The notes beneath the pieces are model-generated. The model was not told where the DNA came from, searched no databases, and worked only from the letters and a program-made list of their open reading frames with translations. From Streptomyces cyaneogriseus subsp. noncyanogenus (GTDB taxonomy: Bacteria > Actinomycetota > Actinomycetes > Streptomycetales > Streptomycetaceae), in NCBI RefSeq assembly GCF_000931445.1, contig NZ_CP010849.1:1550001-1614000 (forward strand): 64,000 bases of DNA, written 5' to 3'. Below, in pieces: positions 42,196 to 54,342 of the stretch; the stretch's first letter is position 1, and each line of letters opens with the position of its first letter. A program made the translations under genes and the position numbers.

Positions 42196-43330
42196 GCTGG
42201 CCCTCCATCAGGGAAACGAAGCGGTCGAACAGGTAGGCGGCGTCGTGCGGGCCGGCAGCCGCTTCGGGGTGGTACTGGACGCTGAAGGCCGGCTTGTCGA
42301 GGAGCTGGAGGCCCTCCACCACGTTGTCGTTGAGGCAGACGTGGGAGACCTCGGCGCGGCCGAAGGGGGTGTCGGAGACCTTGTCGGTGGGCGCGTCGAC
42401 GGCGAAGCCGTGGTTGTGCGCGGTGACCTCGACCTTGCCGGTCGTACGGTCCTGCACGGGCTGGTTGATGCCGCGGTGGCCGTACTTCAGCTTGTAGGTG
42501 CCGAAGCCGAGGGCGCGGCCCAGGATCTGGTTGCCGAAGCAGATGCCGAAGAGCGGGGTGCCGCGCTCCAGGACGGCCCTCATCACGGAGACCGGGTGGT
42601 CGGCGGTGGCCGGGTCGCCCGGGCCGTTGGAGAAGAACACGCCGTCGGGGGCGACCGCGTAGACGTCCTCGACGGAGGCGGTCGCCGGCAGGACGTGCAC
42701 CTCGATGCCGCGCTCGGCCATGCGGTGCGGGGTCATGCCCTTGATGCCGAGGTCGACGGCGGCGACGGTGAACTTCTTCTCGCCGATCGCGGGGACGACG
42801 TACGCCTCCTTGGTGGCGACCTCGGCGGAGAGGTCGGCGCCCGTCATCTCGGGGGCCCTGCGCACCTCGGCGAGCATGGTGGCCTCGTCGGAGACCGCGT
42901 CGCCGGAGAAGATGCCGACGCGCATGGCGCCGCGCTCGCGCAGGTGGCGGGTGAGGGCGCGGGTGTCGATGCCGGAGATGCCGACGACGCCCTGGGCGTC
43001 CAGCTCCTCGTCCAGCGTGCGCTTCGAGCGCCAGCTCGAGGGCACGCGCGCGGGGTCGCGGACGACGTAGCCGGAGACCCAGATCTTCTGGGACTCCATG
43101 TCCTCGTCGTTGATGCCGGTGTTGCCGACGTGCGGGGCGGTCATCACGACGACCTGGCGGTGGTACGACGGGTCGGTGAGGGTCTCCTGGTAACCGGTCA
43201 TGCCCGTCGAGAACACGGCCTCGCCGAAGGTCGCCCCCACGGCCCCGTAGGCCCGGCCGCGGAAGACCCGGCCGTCCTCCAGGACGAGTACGGCGGGAGT
43301 TTTGGCAGCTCCCCTGGTGGAGGTCGTCAT
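42188..43330 (-). CDS. carA: Carbamoyl-phosphate synthase small subunit (glutamine amidotransferase)
   Basis: 380 residues. The N-terminal CPSase domain includes [20 protein letters not shown]; the class I glutaminase domain carries the nucleophile Cys in [15 protein letters not shown] and the His-Glu pair in [11 protein letters not shown]. It releases ammonia from glutamine and channels it to CarB. The ATG overlaps the stop of the upstream membrane/PH-like gene by four bases. Confidence 0.97.
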
Positions 43331-43893
43331 CGTGCGCCTTCCGTTTCCGTCTTGTTGATCATTTCGTTCAGGGTGTCGACCCACTCGGCGTGCTCGGCCG
43401 CCTGGTCGGAGCGGAAACCGGAGTCGATCGGTTTGCCGCCGTGGACCCAGGTCACCACCAGCAGTCCGCCCTCGGTGAGGACCTTGCCGGCGATGCCCTT
43501 GTCGAGCCGGGCCTCGCGTAGCTGCGCGAGCGGGATGAAGAAGTCGGTCGCGCCGGGGCGCACCACGTCGATTCCCGCGTCCGTCAGCGTGAGCTCGGCC
43601 CGGCTGCGGGTGCCCAGGCCGTGCGCCACGATGCGGTCGAGCCACTGCCCGGCGGTGGTGGAGCCGTGGTAGCGGCCGCTCATGCTCAGTCTCGCCGCCC
43701 CGGTCCGGGGCGGCGCGGTGGGCAGCTCCGGCAGGTCGCCCTGGAGGGTGCCGCGCCACTTCCAGCCCTCGCGCATCAGCCAGTAGACGAGCGCGACGAA
43801 CAGGAGGAGGCCGACGACCCAGCCCGCGCGGGCGGCCCAGTCGGTCACTTCCGCCGATTCCTTCTCGGCGGCCAGCAGGAGTACAGGTGTCAC
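43327..43893 (-). CDS. Conserved single-TM protein of the pyr operon with PH-like domain
   Basis: 188 residues. A transmembrane helix near residues 24-42 ([20 protein letters not shown]) is followed by a cytosolic beta-rich domain: [20 protein letters not shown], then [41 protein letters not shown] and a C-terminal helix. The layout resembles a PH-like fold. It starts at a GTG overlapping the pyrC stop (GTGA) and ends overlapping carA, so it is tightly coupled to pyrimidine genes. From memory, mycobacteria keep a similar gene between pyrC and carA. No function is established. Confidence 0.7.
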   Translation of the reverse strand: MTPVLLLAAEKESAEVTDWAARAGWVVGLLLFVALVYWLMREGWKWRGTLQGDLPELPTAPPRTGAARLSMSGRYHGSTTAGQWLDRIVAHGLGTRSRAELTLTDAGIDVVRPGATDFFIPLAQLREARLDKGIAGKVLTEGGLLVVTWVHGGKPIDSGFRSDQAAEHAEWVDTLNEMINKTETEGAR

Positions 43894-45176
43894 GTGAGCT
43901 TCCCGTCGACGAGCGTGGCCTTGCCCCGCAGCCACGTGTGCGTCACACGGCCCGGCAGCTCACGCCCCTCGTAGGGCGTGTTGCGGCTGCGCGAGGCGAA
44001 GCCGGCGGGGTCCACCCGGCCACGGTATGCCGTGTCCACGAGGGTGAGGTTGGCGGGCTCACCAGCCGAGACGGGACGGCCGTGTCCGGTGGCCCGTCCG
44101 ATCCGCGCGGGCGTGAAGGACATGCGGTCGGCGACGCCGGCCCAGTCCAGCAGGCCCGTGTCCACCATGGTCTCCTGGACCACCGACAACGCGGTCTCCA
44201 GGCCGACCATGCCCATGGCGGCGGCGGCCCACTCGCAGTCCTTGTCCTCGTGCGGGTGGGGGGCGTGGTCGGTGGCGACGATGTCGATCGTGCCGTCGGC
44301 GAGCGCCTCGCGCAGCGCCATCACGTCGCGCTCGGTACGCAGCGGCGGGTTCACCTTGTAGACCGGGTTGTACGTGCGCACCAGCTCGTCGGTGAGCAGC
44401 AGGTGGTGCGGGGTGACCTCGGCGGTGACCTGGATGCCGCGGGACTTGGCCCAGCGGACGATCTCCACGGAGCCGGCGGTCGACAGGTGGCAGATGTGGA
44501 CGCGGGAGCCGACGTGCTCGGCGAGCAGCACGTCCCGGGCGATGATCGACTCCTCGGCGACGGCCGGCCAGCCCCCGAGCCCCAGCTCGGCCGAGACGAC
44601 GCCCTCGTTCATCTCGGCGCCCTCGGTCAGCCGCGGCTCCTGCGCGTGCTGGGCGATGACGCCGCCGAACGCCTTCACGTACTCCAGGGCGCGGCGCATG
44701 ATCTGCGCGTCGTGGACGCACTTGCCGTCGTCGGAGAAGACGGTGACACCGGCCGCCGACTCGTACATGGCGCCCAGCTCGGCGAGCTTGGCTCCCTCCA
44801 GGCCGACGGTGACGGCGCCGATGGGCTGCACGTCGCAGTAGCCGTACTGCTGCCCCAGGCGCCAGACCTGCTCGACGACGCCGGCGGTGTCGGCGACGGG
44901 GAAGGTGTTGGCCATGGCGAACACGGAGGTGTAGCCGCCGCTCGCCGCGGCGCGGGTGCCGGTCAGGACCGTCTCGGAGTCCTCGCGCCCGGGCTCGCGC
45001 AGGTGGGTGTGGAGGTCGACCAGGCCGGGCAGCAGCACCTTGCCGTCGGCCTCGACGACCTCGGCGCCCTCGGTGGGCAGGCCGGAGCCGACCGCCTCGA
45101 TGACCGTGCCGTCGATCAGCACGTCCTGCGGTTCGCCGCCGAGGACCTTCGCACCGCGGATCAGGGTCTTGCTCAT
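43890..45176 (-). CDS. pyrC: Dihydroorotase
   Basis: 428 residues of the amidohydrolase fold, class I type: [20 protein letters not shown] gives the HxH metal ligands, followed by [22 protein letters not shown] and [15 protein letters not shown]. It closes carbamoyl-aspartate to dihydroorotate. It starts five bases after the pyrB stop. Confidence 0.97.
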   Translation of the reverse strand: MSKTLIRGAKVLGGEPQDVLIDGTVIEAVGSGLPTEGAEVVEADGKVLLPGLVDLHTHLREPGREDSETVLTGTRAAASGGYTSVFAMANTFPVADTAGVVEQVWRLGQQYGYCDVQPIGAVTVGLEGAKLAELGAMYESAAGVTVFSDDGKCVHDAQIMRRALEYVKAFGGVIAQHAQEPRLTEGAEMNEGVVSAELGLGGWPAVAEESIIARDVLLAEHVGSRVHICHLSTAGSVEIVRWAKSRGIQVTAEVTPHHLLLTDELVRTYNPVYKVNPPLRTERDVMALREALADGTIDIVATDHAPHPHEDKDCEWAAAAMGMVGLETALSVVQETMVDTGLLDWAGVADRMSFTPARIGRATGHGRPVSAGEPANLTLVDTAYRGRVDPAGFASRSRNTPYEGRELPGRVTHTWLRGKATLVDGKLT

Positions 45177-45180
45177 GGTT

Positions 45181-46179
45181 CTACTTCTCCTCCGTGGTGC
45201 GGGATTCAGAGCTGGGCGACGGGTGGGCGACGGCGGGCTCGTTGCCGCCGAGCAGCAGGTAGAGGACGGCCATGCGGATGGAGACGCCGTTGGCGACCTG
45301 CTCGACGACGGTGCAGCGGTCGGAGTCGGCGACCTCGGCGGTGATCTCCATGCCGCGGACCATGGGCCCGGGGTGCATGACGATGGCGTGCTCCGGCATC
45401 CTGGCCATCCGCTCGCCGTCGAGGCCGTAGCGGCGCGAGTACTCGCGCTCGGTCGGGAAGAAGGCGGCGTTCATGCGCTCGCGCTGCACGCGCAGCATCA
45501 TCACGGCGTCGGACTTGGGCAGCGTGGAGTCGAGGTCGTACGAGACCGCGCAGGGCCAGGTCTCCACGCCGACCGGCAGCAGGGTCGGCGGGGCGACGAG
45601 GGTGACCTCGGCGCCGAGGGTGTGCAGCAGGTCGACGTTGGAGCGGGCGACCCGGCTGTGCAGGACGTCGCCGACGATGGTGATGCGCTTGCCGGCCAGG
45701 TCCTGACCGAGCCCGGCGTCCCGCCCGACCAGGCGGCGGCGCATGGTGAAGGCGTCCAGCAGGGCCTGCGTGGGGTGCTGGTGGGTGCCGTCGCCGGCGT
45801 TGATGACGGCCGCGTCGATCCAGCCGGAGGTGGCCAGGCGGTAGGGGGCGCCGGAGGCGCTGTGCCGGATGACGACGGCGTCGACGCCCATCGCCTCCAG
45901 TGTCTGGGCGGTGTCCTTCAGGGACTCGCCCTTGGAGACGCTCGATCCCTTGGCGGTGAAGTTGATCACGTCTGCGGACAGGCGCTTCTCGGCCGCCTCG
46001 AAGGAGATCCGGGTGCGCGTGGAGTCCTCGAAGAAGAGGTTCACGACGGTGCGGCCGCGCAGGGTCGGCAGCTTCTTGATCGGCCGGTCCGCTACCCGGG
46101 CCATTTCCTCGGCGGTGTCGAGGATCAGGACGGCGTCGTCGCGGGTGAGGTCGGCGGCCGAGATGAGATGGCGCTGCAT
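45181..46179 (-). CDS. pyrB: Aspartate carbamoyltransferase catalytic subunit
   Basis: 332 residues. [19 protein letters not shown] is the carbamoyl-phosphate site, followed by [33 protein letters not shown] and [13 protein letters not shown]. It transfers the carbamoyl group to aspartate. No pyrI is nearby, consistent with control by PyrR instead. The last 20 residues ([17 protein letters not shown]) are a hydrophilic tail. Transcription reaches it from pyrR through a hairpin-containing gap of 118 bases. Confidence 0.97.
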   Translation of the reverse strand: MQRHLISAADLTRDDAVLILDTAEEMARVADRPIKKLPTLRGRTVVNLFFEDSTRTRISFEAAEKRLSADVINFTAKGSSVSKGESLKDTAQTLEAMGVDAVVIRHSASGAPYRLATSGWIDAAVINAGDGTHQHPTQALLDAFTMRRRLVGRDAGLGQDLAGKRITIVGDVLHSRVARSNVDLLHTLGAEVTLVAPPTLLPVGVETWPCAVSYDLDSTLPKSDAVMMLRVQRERMNAAFFPTEREYSRRYGLDGERMARMPEHAIVMHPGPMVRGMEITAEVADSDRCTVVEQVANGVSIRMAVLYLLLGGNEPAVAHPSPSSESRTTEEK

Positions 46180-46249
46180 CTGTCAGGCTCCGTAAGGCAG
46201 GTCATTCGGGAGAACAGGAGAATTCGGGCATCCTGGGGCGCGCGTGGGC

Positions 46250-46297
46250 GCACCGGCAGACGCGACGGCGGGCAGGGCCGGGTGAGGGTGCCGGTGC
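46250..46297 (-). promoter_or_regulatory. Hairpin between pyrR and pyrB
   Basis: GCACCGGCA and TGCCGGTGC form a perfect nine-base-pair stem enclosing a 30-base loop, directly abutting the pyrR stop codon. It could be a partial terminator or attenuator inside the pyr operon. No T-run follows. Confidence 0.5.
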
Positions 46298-46913
<616 letters not shown>

Positions 46914-47037
46914 GGACGTCGGAATTGCGCCATCCACGGTAGCAGGTTCCGGAGACCGCCCTGTTCACCCCCCAGACGGGCCCGCTCCGCGGGGCGCGGA
47001 GCCACTACCACGGCGGCCGCGGTGTGGACCATTCGGC

Positions 47038-47067
47038 TTGACGCAGCAGAGTAACGCTGCGTAACCT
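47038..47067 (+). promoter_or_regulatory. bldD promoter
   Basis: TTGACG (47038-47043) and TAACCT (47062-47067) are separated by 18 bases, 71 bases before the bldD start. The spacer contains an inverted repeat, ACGCAGC/GCTGCGT (47041-47062). Confidence 0.6.
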
Positions 47068-47080
47068 CACAGTGAGTTAC
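47061..47080 (+). promoter_or_regulatory. Probable BldD autoregulatory operator
   Basis: CTCAC-A-GTGAG is a perfect palindrome, flanked by GTAA and TTAC with one extra base on the left. It covers the -10 element and the likely transcription start. BldD is known to repress its own promoter through a palindromic site here. The match to the published BldD box is good in the core CnCWGnG and imperfect outside it. Confidence 0.65.
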
Positions 47081-47137
47081 CAGCCGCGCGGCGTGGATAT
47101 GGATCCGGCCGCGTCGACACAGTGTCCGGGGAGCCAT

Positions 47138-47641
47138 ATGTCCAGCGAATACGCCAAACAGCTCGGGGCCAAGCTCCGCGCCATCCGCACCCAGCAGGGC
47201 CTTTCCCTCCACGGTGTCGAGGAGAAGTCCCAGGGTCGCTGGAAGGCGGTCGTGGTCGGTTCGTACGAGCGCGGCGACCGCGCCGTGACCGTGCAGCGCC
47301 TCGCCGAGCTGGCGGATTTCTACGGCGTTCCCGTGCAGGAGCTGCTCCCAGGCACCACCCCGGGCGGCGCCGCCGAGCCGCCGCCGAAGCTGGTTCTGGA
47401 CCTGGAGCGGCTGGCCACCGTGCCGGCCGAGAAGGCGGGTCCCCTGCAGCGCTACGCGGCCACGATCCAGTCGCAGCGCGGTGACTACAACGGCAAGGTG
47501 CTCTCGATCCGCCAGGACGACCTGCGCACCCTCGCCGTGATCTACGACCAGTCCCCCTCGGTCCTCACCGAACAGCTCATCAGCTGGGGTGTGCTGGACG
47601 CGGACGCCCGCCGTGCGGTGGCGTCGCACGAGGAGGGCTGA
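47138..47641 (+). CDS. bldD: Developmental master regulator BldD
   Basis: 167 residues, essentially identical to streptomycete BldD. The N-terminal HTH domain (1-79) reads MSSEYAKQLGAKLRAIRTQQ. The C-terminal cyclic-di-GMP domain has the RGD-X8-RQDD signature (Arg114-Asp116 and Arg125-Asp128). Tetrameric c-di-GMP glues two BldD monomers, allowing repression of sporulation genes during vegetative growth. I chose ATG 47138-47140, giving the known length, with GGGGAG upstream. Confidence 0.98.
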   Translation: MSSEYAKQLGAKLRAIRTQQGLSLHGVEEKSQGRWKAVVVGSYERGDRAVTVQRLAELADFYGVPVQELLPGTTPGGAAEPPPKLVLDLERLATVPAEKAGPLQRYAATIQSQRGDYNGKVLSIRQDDLRTLAVIYDQSPSVLTEQLISWGVLDADARRAVASHEEG

Positions 47642-47679
47642 ACCCTCTCCGGACCCCCTCCGGACCAGCAGAAACGTGT

Positions 47680-47730
47680 CGCCGGGGCGGCCGGGACCCT
47701 TCGGGGCCGCGGCCGCCCCGGCGGTTTTTT
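47680..47730 (+). terminator. Intrinsic terminator of bldD
   Basis: CGCCGGGGCGGCCG and CGGCCGCCCCGGCG form a 14-bp perfect stem with a 16-base loop, followed by GTTTTTT. It is the most classical terminator in the window. Confidence 0.9.
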
Positions 47731-47798
47731 CACGCCCGGGCTTCCGCGCCGGCGGGCCCGCACCGCGCCCCGGGCACACGAGCCTGCGTGACGGAAAA

Positions 47799-47840
47799 CG
47801 CCGGGGCCTCGCAGCGTGGATGCGCTGCGAGGCCCCGGCG
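47799..47840 (-). terminator. Intrinsic terminator of the efp-nusB unit
   Basis: An 18-bp perfect stem (from CGCCGGGGCCTCGCAGCG to CGCTGCGAGGCCCCGGCG, six-base loop) lies 33 bases beyond the nusB stop. On the minus strand it is followed directly by TTTT. Confidence 0.88.
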
Positions 47841-47873
47841 TCGTCGTCTGTCAGCTCCGCCGGGCGGTGGCTG

Positions 47874-48308
47874 TCAGCTCTCCTCGCGGCGCAGCGAGGG
47901 CTTCAGGTCCTTCAGACGGCCGAGCAGGCCGTTGACGAACGAGGGCGACTCGTCCGTGGAGAACTCCTTCGCCAGTTGCACCATCTCGTCGAGGACCACC
48001 GCGTCCGGGGTCTCGTCGACCCAGATCAGCTCGTAGGCCCCGAGGCGGAGGATGTTGCGGTCGACGACCGGCATGCGGTCGAGCGTCCAGCCGACCGAGT
48101 ACTGGGCGATCAGCTCGTCGATACGCGTCGCGTGCTCCGCGTAGCCCTCGACGAGCTGCATCGTGTACTCGCTCACCGGCGGCTGCCGGGTGTCGGCCCG
48201 GGAGTGCCGGATCCAGTCCGCGAGGACCGTCAGGACGTCGGCGCCGCGCTGGTCGCCCTCGAAGAGGATCTGGAAGGCGCGTTTGCGGGCCGTGTTGCGG
48301 GCAGCCAC
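47874..48308 (-). CDS. nusB: Transcription antitermination factor NusB
   Basis: 144 residues: ARNTARKRAFQILFEGDQRG at the start, VDRNILRLGAYELIW, and the C-terminal STDESPSFVNGLLGRLKDL. NusB binds boxA RNA with NusE (S10) and supports rRNA antitermination. The GTG start follows efp by two bases, so the two genes are translationally linked. It ends 33 bases before a strong terminator. Confidence 0.96.
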   Translation of the reverse strand: MAARNTARKRAFQILFEGDQRGADVLTVLADWIRHSRADTRQPPVSEYTMQLVEGYAEHATRIDELIAQYSVGWTLDRMPVVDRNILRLGAYELIWVDETPDAVVLDEMVQLAKEFSTDESPSFVNGLLGRLKDLKPSLRREES

Positions 48309-48310
48309 GG

Positions 48311-48877
48311 TTAGCTGTTCACCCGGCCGAGGTAGTCGCTCGTACGGGTGTCGACCTTGATCTTCTCACCGGTGGTGATGAAGAGCGGGACCTGGATCTG
48401 GTGGCCGGTCTCCAGCGTGGCCGGCTTGGTGCCACCGGTGGAGCGGTCGCCCTGGACGCCCGGCTCGGTCTCGGCGATGGTCAGCTCGACGGCGGCGGGC
48501 AGCTCGACGAAGAGGACCGAGCCCTCGTGCTGCGCGACGGTGGCGGTGAAGCCCTCGACGAGGAAGTTGGCGGCGTCGCCGACGGCCTTCCGGTCGATGT
48601 GCAGCTGGTCGTAGGTCTCCATGTCCATGAAGACGAAGTACTCGCCGTCCATGTACGAGAACTGCATGTCGCGCTTGTCGACAGTGGCCGTCTCGACCTT
48701 GACACCGGCGTTGAAGGTCTTGTCGACGACCTTGCCGGACAGCACGTTCTTGAGCTTGGTGCGCACGAAGGCAGGGCCCTTGCCGGGCTTGACGTGCTGG
48801 AACTCGACGACGGACCAGAGCTGGCCGCCTTCGAGCTTGAGCACCATGCCGTTCTTGAGGTCGTTCGTGGAAGCCAC
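48311..48877 (-). CDS. efp: Elongation factor P
   Basis: 188 residues, three beta-barrel domains. The loop reaching the peptidyl-transferase centre reads [15 protein letters not shown], with Lys33 at its tip inside PGKGP. This form in actinobacteria is reported to work without lysine modification; no modification genes (epmA, earP, ymfI) are nearby. EF-P relieves stalling at polyproline, relevant for the Pro-rich proteins encoded close by. I chose GTG 48875-48877, 11 bases after AGGAG. Confidence 0.96.
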   Translation of the reverse strand: MASTNDLKNGMVLKLEGGQLWSVVEFQHVKPGKGPAFVRTKLKNVLSGKVVDKTFNAGVKVETATVDKRDMQFSYMDGEYFVFMDMETYDQLHIDRKAVGDAANFLVEGFTATVAQHEGSVLFVELPAAVELTIAETEPGVQGDRSTGGTKPATLETGHQIQVPLFITTGEKIKVDTRTSDYLGRVNS

Positions 48878-48937
48878 GGTTGCGGAATCTCCTGGACTGA
48901 CGTGGGACGACCCCGGGGCAGGCACTCAGCGCGGGGG

Positions 48938-50044
48938 CTAGAGCGCGAGCAGCTCCTTGGTCGTGATGGTGAGTAGCTCGGGTCCGCCGTCCGCCTCGGG
49001 GCGCACGACGAGCGTGTCATCGATCCGGACACCGCCCCGTCCCGGGAGGTGGACCCCCGGTTCGACGGTGACCGGCACGCAAGCGTCCAGTTTACCCATG
49101 GCCGACGGGGTCAACCGAGGGTCCTCGTCGATTTCCAGTCCGACGCCGTGGCCGGTGAGCGGCGGCAGGTGCTCGGCGTACCCGGCGGAGTCCAGCACCT
49201 GGCGTGCGGCACGGTCCACGTCACGGCAGCCGGCACCGGGGGCGAGCGCCTCCCGGCCGGCGCGCTGGGCCGCGAAGACCAGGTCGTACAGCTCGATCTG
49301 CCAGTCGGCGGGCGAGCTCCCGATGACGAACGTACGGCCGATCTCGCAGCGGTAGCCCCGGTAGGTGGCGCCGAGGCAGACGGAGAGGAAGTCGCCCTCC
49401 TCCACCCGGCGGTCGGTGGGACGGTGGCCGGGGCGGCCGGAGTGCGGCCCGGTGCCGACCGAGGTCGGGAAGGCGGGGCCGTCGGCTCCGTGGTCGACCA
49501 GGCGGCGTTCCAGTTCGAGGGCGAGGTGGCGCTCGGTGCGGCCGACGAGGATGGATTCGAGGAGTTCGCCGAGGGCCTGGTCGGCGATCTCGGCGCCGAT
49601 GCGCAGGCAGGAGATCTCCTCCTCGTCCTTGACGACCCTGAGCTGTTCGACCGCGCAGCCGAGGTCGGTCAGGCGCAGGCCGGGCGCGGCGGAGCGCAGG
49701 GCCCGGTGGCGGGCCACCGTGAGGTGGTGCTCCTCCACCGCGAGGGAGTCGGCGCCCTGCTCGGCGGCCAGGACGGTGGCGGCGACGGCCGGGTCCCCCG
49801 CCGGGCCGGACGGGGTCCGCACGCTCAGTGCCTCGTCGGGCCGGCCCTCCATGGGGCGGTCCTCCAGCGGACCCGCGCACAGCAGCAGGTCGTCCCTCGC
49901 GCCCAGCAGCAGGACGGCCCCGCGCGGGGCGGCACCCGCGAGATAGCGGACGTTGGCGGGGCGGGAGACCAGCGCCGCCGCGCTGCCGCCCGCGGTGCAG
50001 CGTTCGCGGAGGCGGGTTCGGCGGGCCGCGTACACCTCTGACAT
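48938..50044 (-). CDS. M24 (Xaa-Pro peptidase fold) protein with altered metal site
   Basis: 368 residues: a creatinase-N-like domain (1 to about 125) and a pita-bread M24 domain (about 140-360). Aligned by eye to E. coli aminopeptidase P, the first metal Asp (LIDAG) is Cys223 (SVCLG), the second (GDITRTF) is Glu234 (CEIGRTF), the late metal Glu is Asp342 (RIDDT), and a catalytic His is Asp306 (GLEIDEDP). His299 and Glu328 are retained. It may be a non-peptidase or have unusual activity. It lies 60 bases upstream of efp. I chose ATG 50042-50044. Confidence 0.82.
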   Translation of the reverse strand: MSEVYAARRTRLRERCTAGGSAAALVSRPANVRYLAGAAPRGAVLLLGARDDLLLCAGPLEDRPMEGRPDEALSVRTPSGPAGDPAVAATVLAAEQGADSLAVEEHHLTVARHRALRSAAPGLRLTDLGCAVEQLRVVKDEEEISCLRIGAEIADQALGELLESILVGRTERHLALELERRLVDHGADGPAFPTSVGTGPHSGRPGHRPTDRRVEEGDFLSVCLGATYRGYRCEIGRTFVIGSSPADWQIELYDLVFAAQRAGREALAPGAGCRDVDRAARQVLDSAGYAEHLPPLTGHGVGLEIDEDPRLTPSAMGKLDACVPVTVEPGVHLPGRGGVRIDDTLVVRPEADGGPELLTITTKELLAL

Positions 50045-50191
50045 GAGCCGAGCGTACGAGGGGTGCGCGGTTGCCGCCGGTCGGGCAGGTCCGACTGGGC
50101 GTCGGCCGGCCGGGCGGGCCGGTCCGGTGCGGCCGGCGGGTGGGCGCACCGGCGGCGCACGGCCGTCAGCGGGCAGCGTGGCGGGGCCGCG

Positions 50192-50213
50192 CGCCGCCCC
50201 GTGCGGGGCGGCG
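50192..50213 (-). terminator. Hairpin after the P-loop kinase-like gene
   Basis: CGCCGCCCC and GGGGCGGCG form a perfect nine-base-pair stem with loop GTGC, about 33 bases beyond the stop. Confidence 0.55.
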
Positions 50214-50245
50214 TGCCTGCCGCGGCCGGCCGTGCGGCGGGGCGG

Positions 50246-51088
50246 CTACCACTGCGGCGGGCTGGTGATCGAGCGCGCCAGCACCTCGTCCAGGACGCGG
50301 GCGGTCTCGGCGATGTCGAGCTGGGAGTTGTCGATGATCGGCAGGCCGGATCCGTACCACCCGGCCATCCGGCCGTGGATGCGGGCCACCTCTTCGTCGG
50401 TGAGGCGGCGGTTGCCGCTGCGCTCGGCGTTGCGCTCCAGCACGATGTCCAGGCCGGGGAGCAGGACGACCGGCAGCAGGCCGGGGCCGACATGGCGCTT
50501 CCAGCCGCCGAGTCCGACGACGGGGCGGTCGGGGAAGACGGCGTCGTCGAGGATGCAGGAGATGCCGTTGGCCAGGAAGTTGCGCGCGGCGAAGCCGCAG
50601 GTGCGGCGGGCCAGGCGGTACTGCGCCTCGGAGTGGTCGTTCCACCCGGACTGCGGGTCGGCGAAGCCCGAGCGGACCCATTCGCGTACGTCGTCCAGGC
50701 TGATGTGGGCGGTGGGCACCCTGCGGTGGTCCGCCCAGTACTTGGCGACGCTGGTCTTGCCGGCGCCCGCGGGGCCGATGAGCAGCACCGCGAGGGTCGT
50801 GGTGGCCGCGTCCGGGGCCGGCGGTGGTGCGCCGGGCGTGGCCACGCCGCCCTGTGGAGGCGGGACGTGCCCGTTGCGGTCGGCGGCGGGGGCCTGCCCG
50901 GTGACCGGGGCCGGCTGCGGCGGCCGGCCGGGGTAGCCCGGCGCGGGAGGAGGCGGGGGCGCGGGGGCGGGACCATGGGGCCCTGCCGCGTGGGGTGCCG
51001 GGTGATGCGCGGCCGGGGACCAGCCGGGGGCCGGTCCGTGCCCCGGCTGGTGGGGCGGCGGCAGCGGAGAACCCACTGCGTGCTGCAT
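50246..51088 (-). CDS. P-loop kinase-like protein with Pro-rich disordered N terminus
   Basis: 280 residues. The first 95 or so are Pro/His/Gly-rich and disordered. An AAA_33-type P-loop domain follows: Walker A LIGPAGAGKTSVAKYWADH, then HISLDDVREWVRSGFADPQS with a possible catalytic Asp, GISCILDDAVFPD as Walker B, and a lid-like ERNAERSGNRRLTDEEVARI. This resembles small-molecule kinases (chloramphenicol phosphotransferase, gluconate or predicted kinases), but the substrate is unknown. The ATG follows GGAG by nine bases. It lies between aroB and the M24 gene with hairpins on both sides. Confidence 0.75.
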   Translation of the reverse strand: MQHAVGSPLPPPHQPGHGPAPGWSPAAHHPAPHAAGPHGPAPAPPPPPAPGYPGRPPQPAPVTGQAPAADRNGHVPPPQGGVATPGAPPPAPDAATTTLAVLLIGPAGAGKTSVAKYWADHRRVPTAHISLDDVREWVRSGFADPQSGWNDHSEAQYRLARRTCGFAARNFLANGISCILDDAVFPDRPVVGLGGWKRHVGPGLLPVVLLPGLDIVLERNAERSGNRRLTDEEVARIHGRMAGWYGSGLPIIDNSQLDIAETARVLDEVLARSITSPPQW

Positions 51089-51184
51089 CCGGTGCCACTC
51101 CGTCTCGTACAGGCGATGGGCGCTGACAGCGGGGACCCGCCGCGCTCCTTGCGGGGCCGTTCGGGTACCTCCGTCCGGAACGGT

Positions 51185-51224
51185 ACCGCCCCCGGCCGCC
51201 GTTTGGTGAACGGCCGGGGGCGGT
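51185..51224 (-). terminator. Terminator hairpin after aroB
   Basis: ACCGCCCCCGGCCG and CGGCCGGGGGCGGT form a perfect 14-bp stem with a 12-base loop, about 50 bases beyond the aroB stop. It closes the aroC-aroK-aroB operon. Confidence 0.75.
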
Positions 51225-51276
51225 TCGGCGTGCCCGCTGTGGAAGGTGGACCGGGCGCGGGGCGCCGCCCGCCGGG

Positions 51277-54061
<2,785 letters not shown>

Positions 54062-54275
54062 CGGTGCTCCTCAGTGCTCGCGCCCTGGTACTGCCTTGCG
54101 TACGCGTGTCCTCGCGTACGGCGACGGCGCGACCAGGCGCGCGGGTCCCGGTCCGCCACCTCCGATCCTCCCACGTCCGCGTCCCGGTCCGGCCCGCCGG
54201 TCCATCAGACGGACGGCGCCCGGGCGGCGCGGGACCGTGCGCGGGGGTCCGCCCGCGATCGCCCGTGGGGGCACA

Positions 54276-54342
54276 GGGCTTGTCCGACGATCCCCGCAGG
54301 ACCCGCCCTCCGGGCGGACGGCGGGAATTGTCGGACAGGTCC
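54276..54342. repeat. Long imperfect palindrome between aroE and aroC
   Basis: Two 22-base arms (54276-54297 and 54321-54342) are complementary at 18 positions, and the four differences are all transitions. The arm core is TTGTCCGAC/GTCGGACA. A smaller CCGCCC/GGGCGG hairpin lies in the loop. The element touches the aroE stop and probably terminates aroE. It looks like a mobile or repeated intergenic palindrome. The rest of 54062-54275 shows no gene. Confidence 0.6.
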
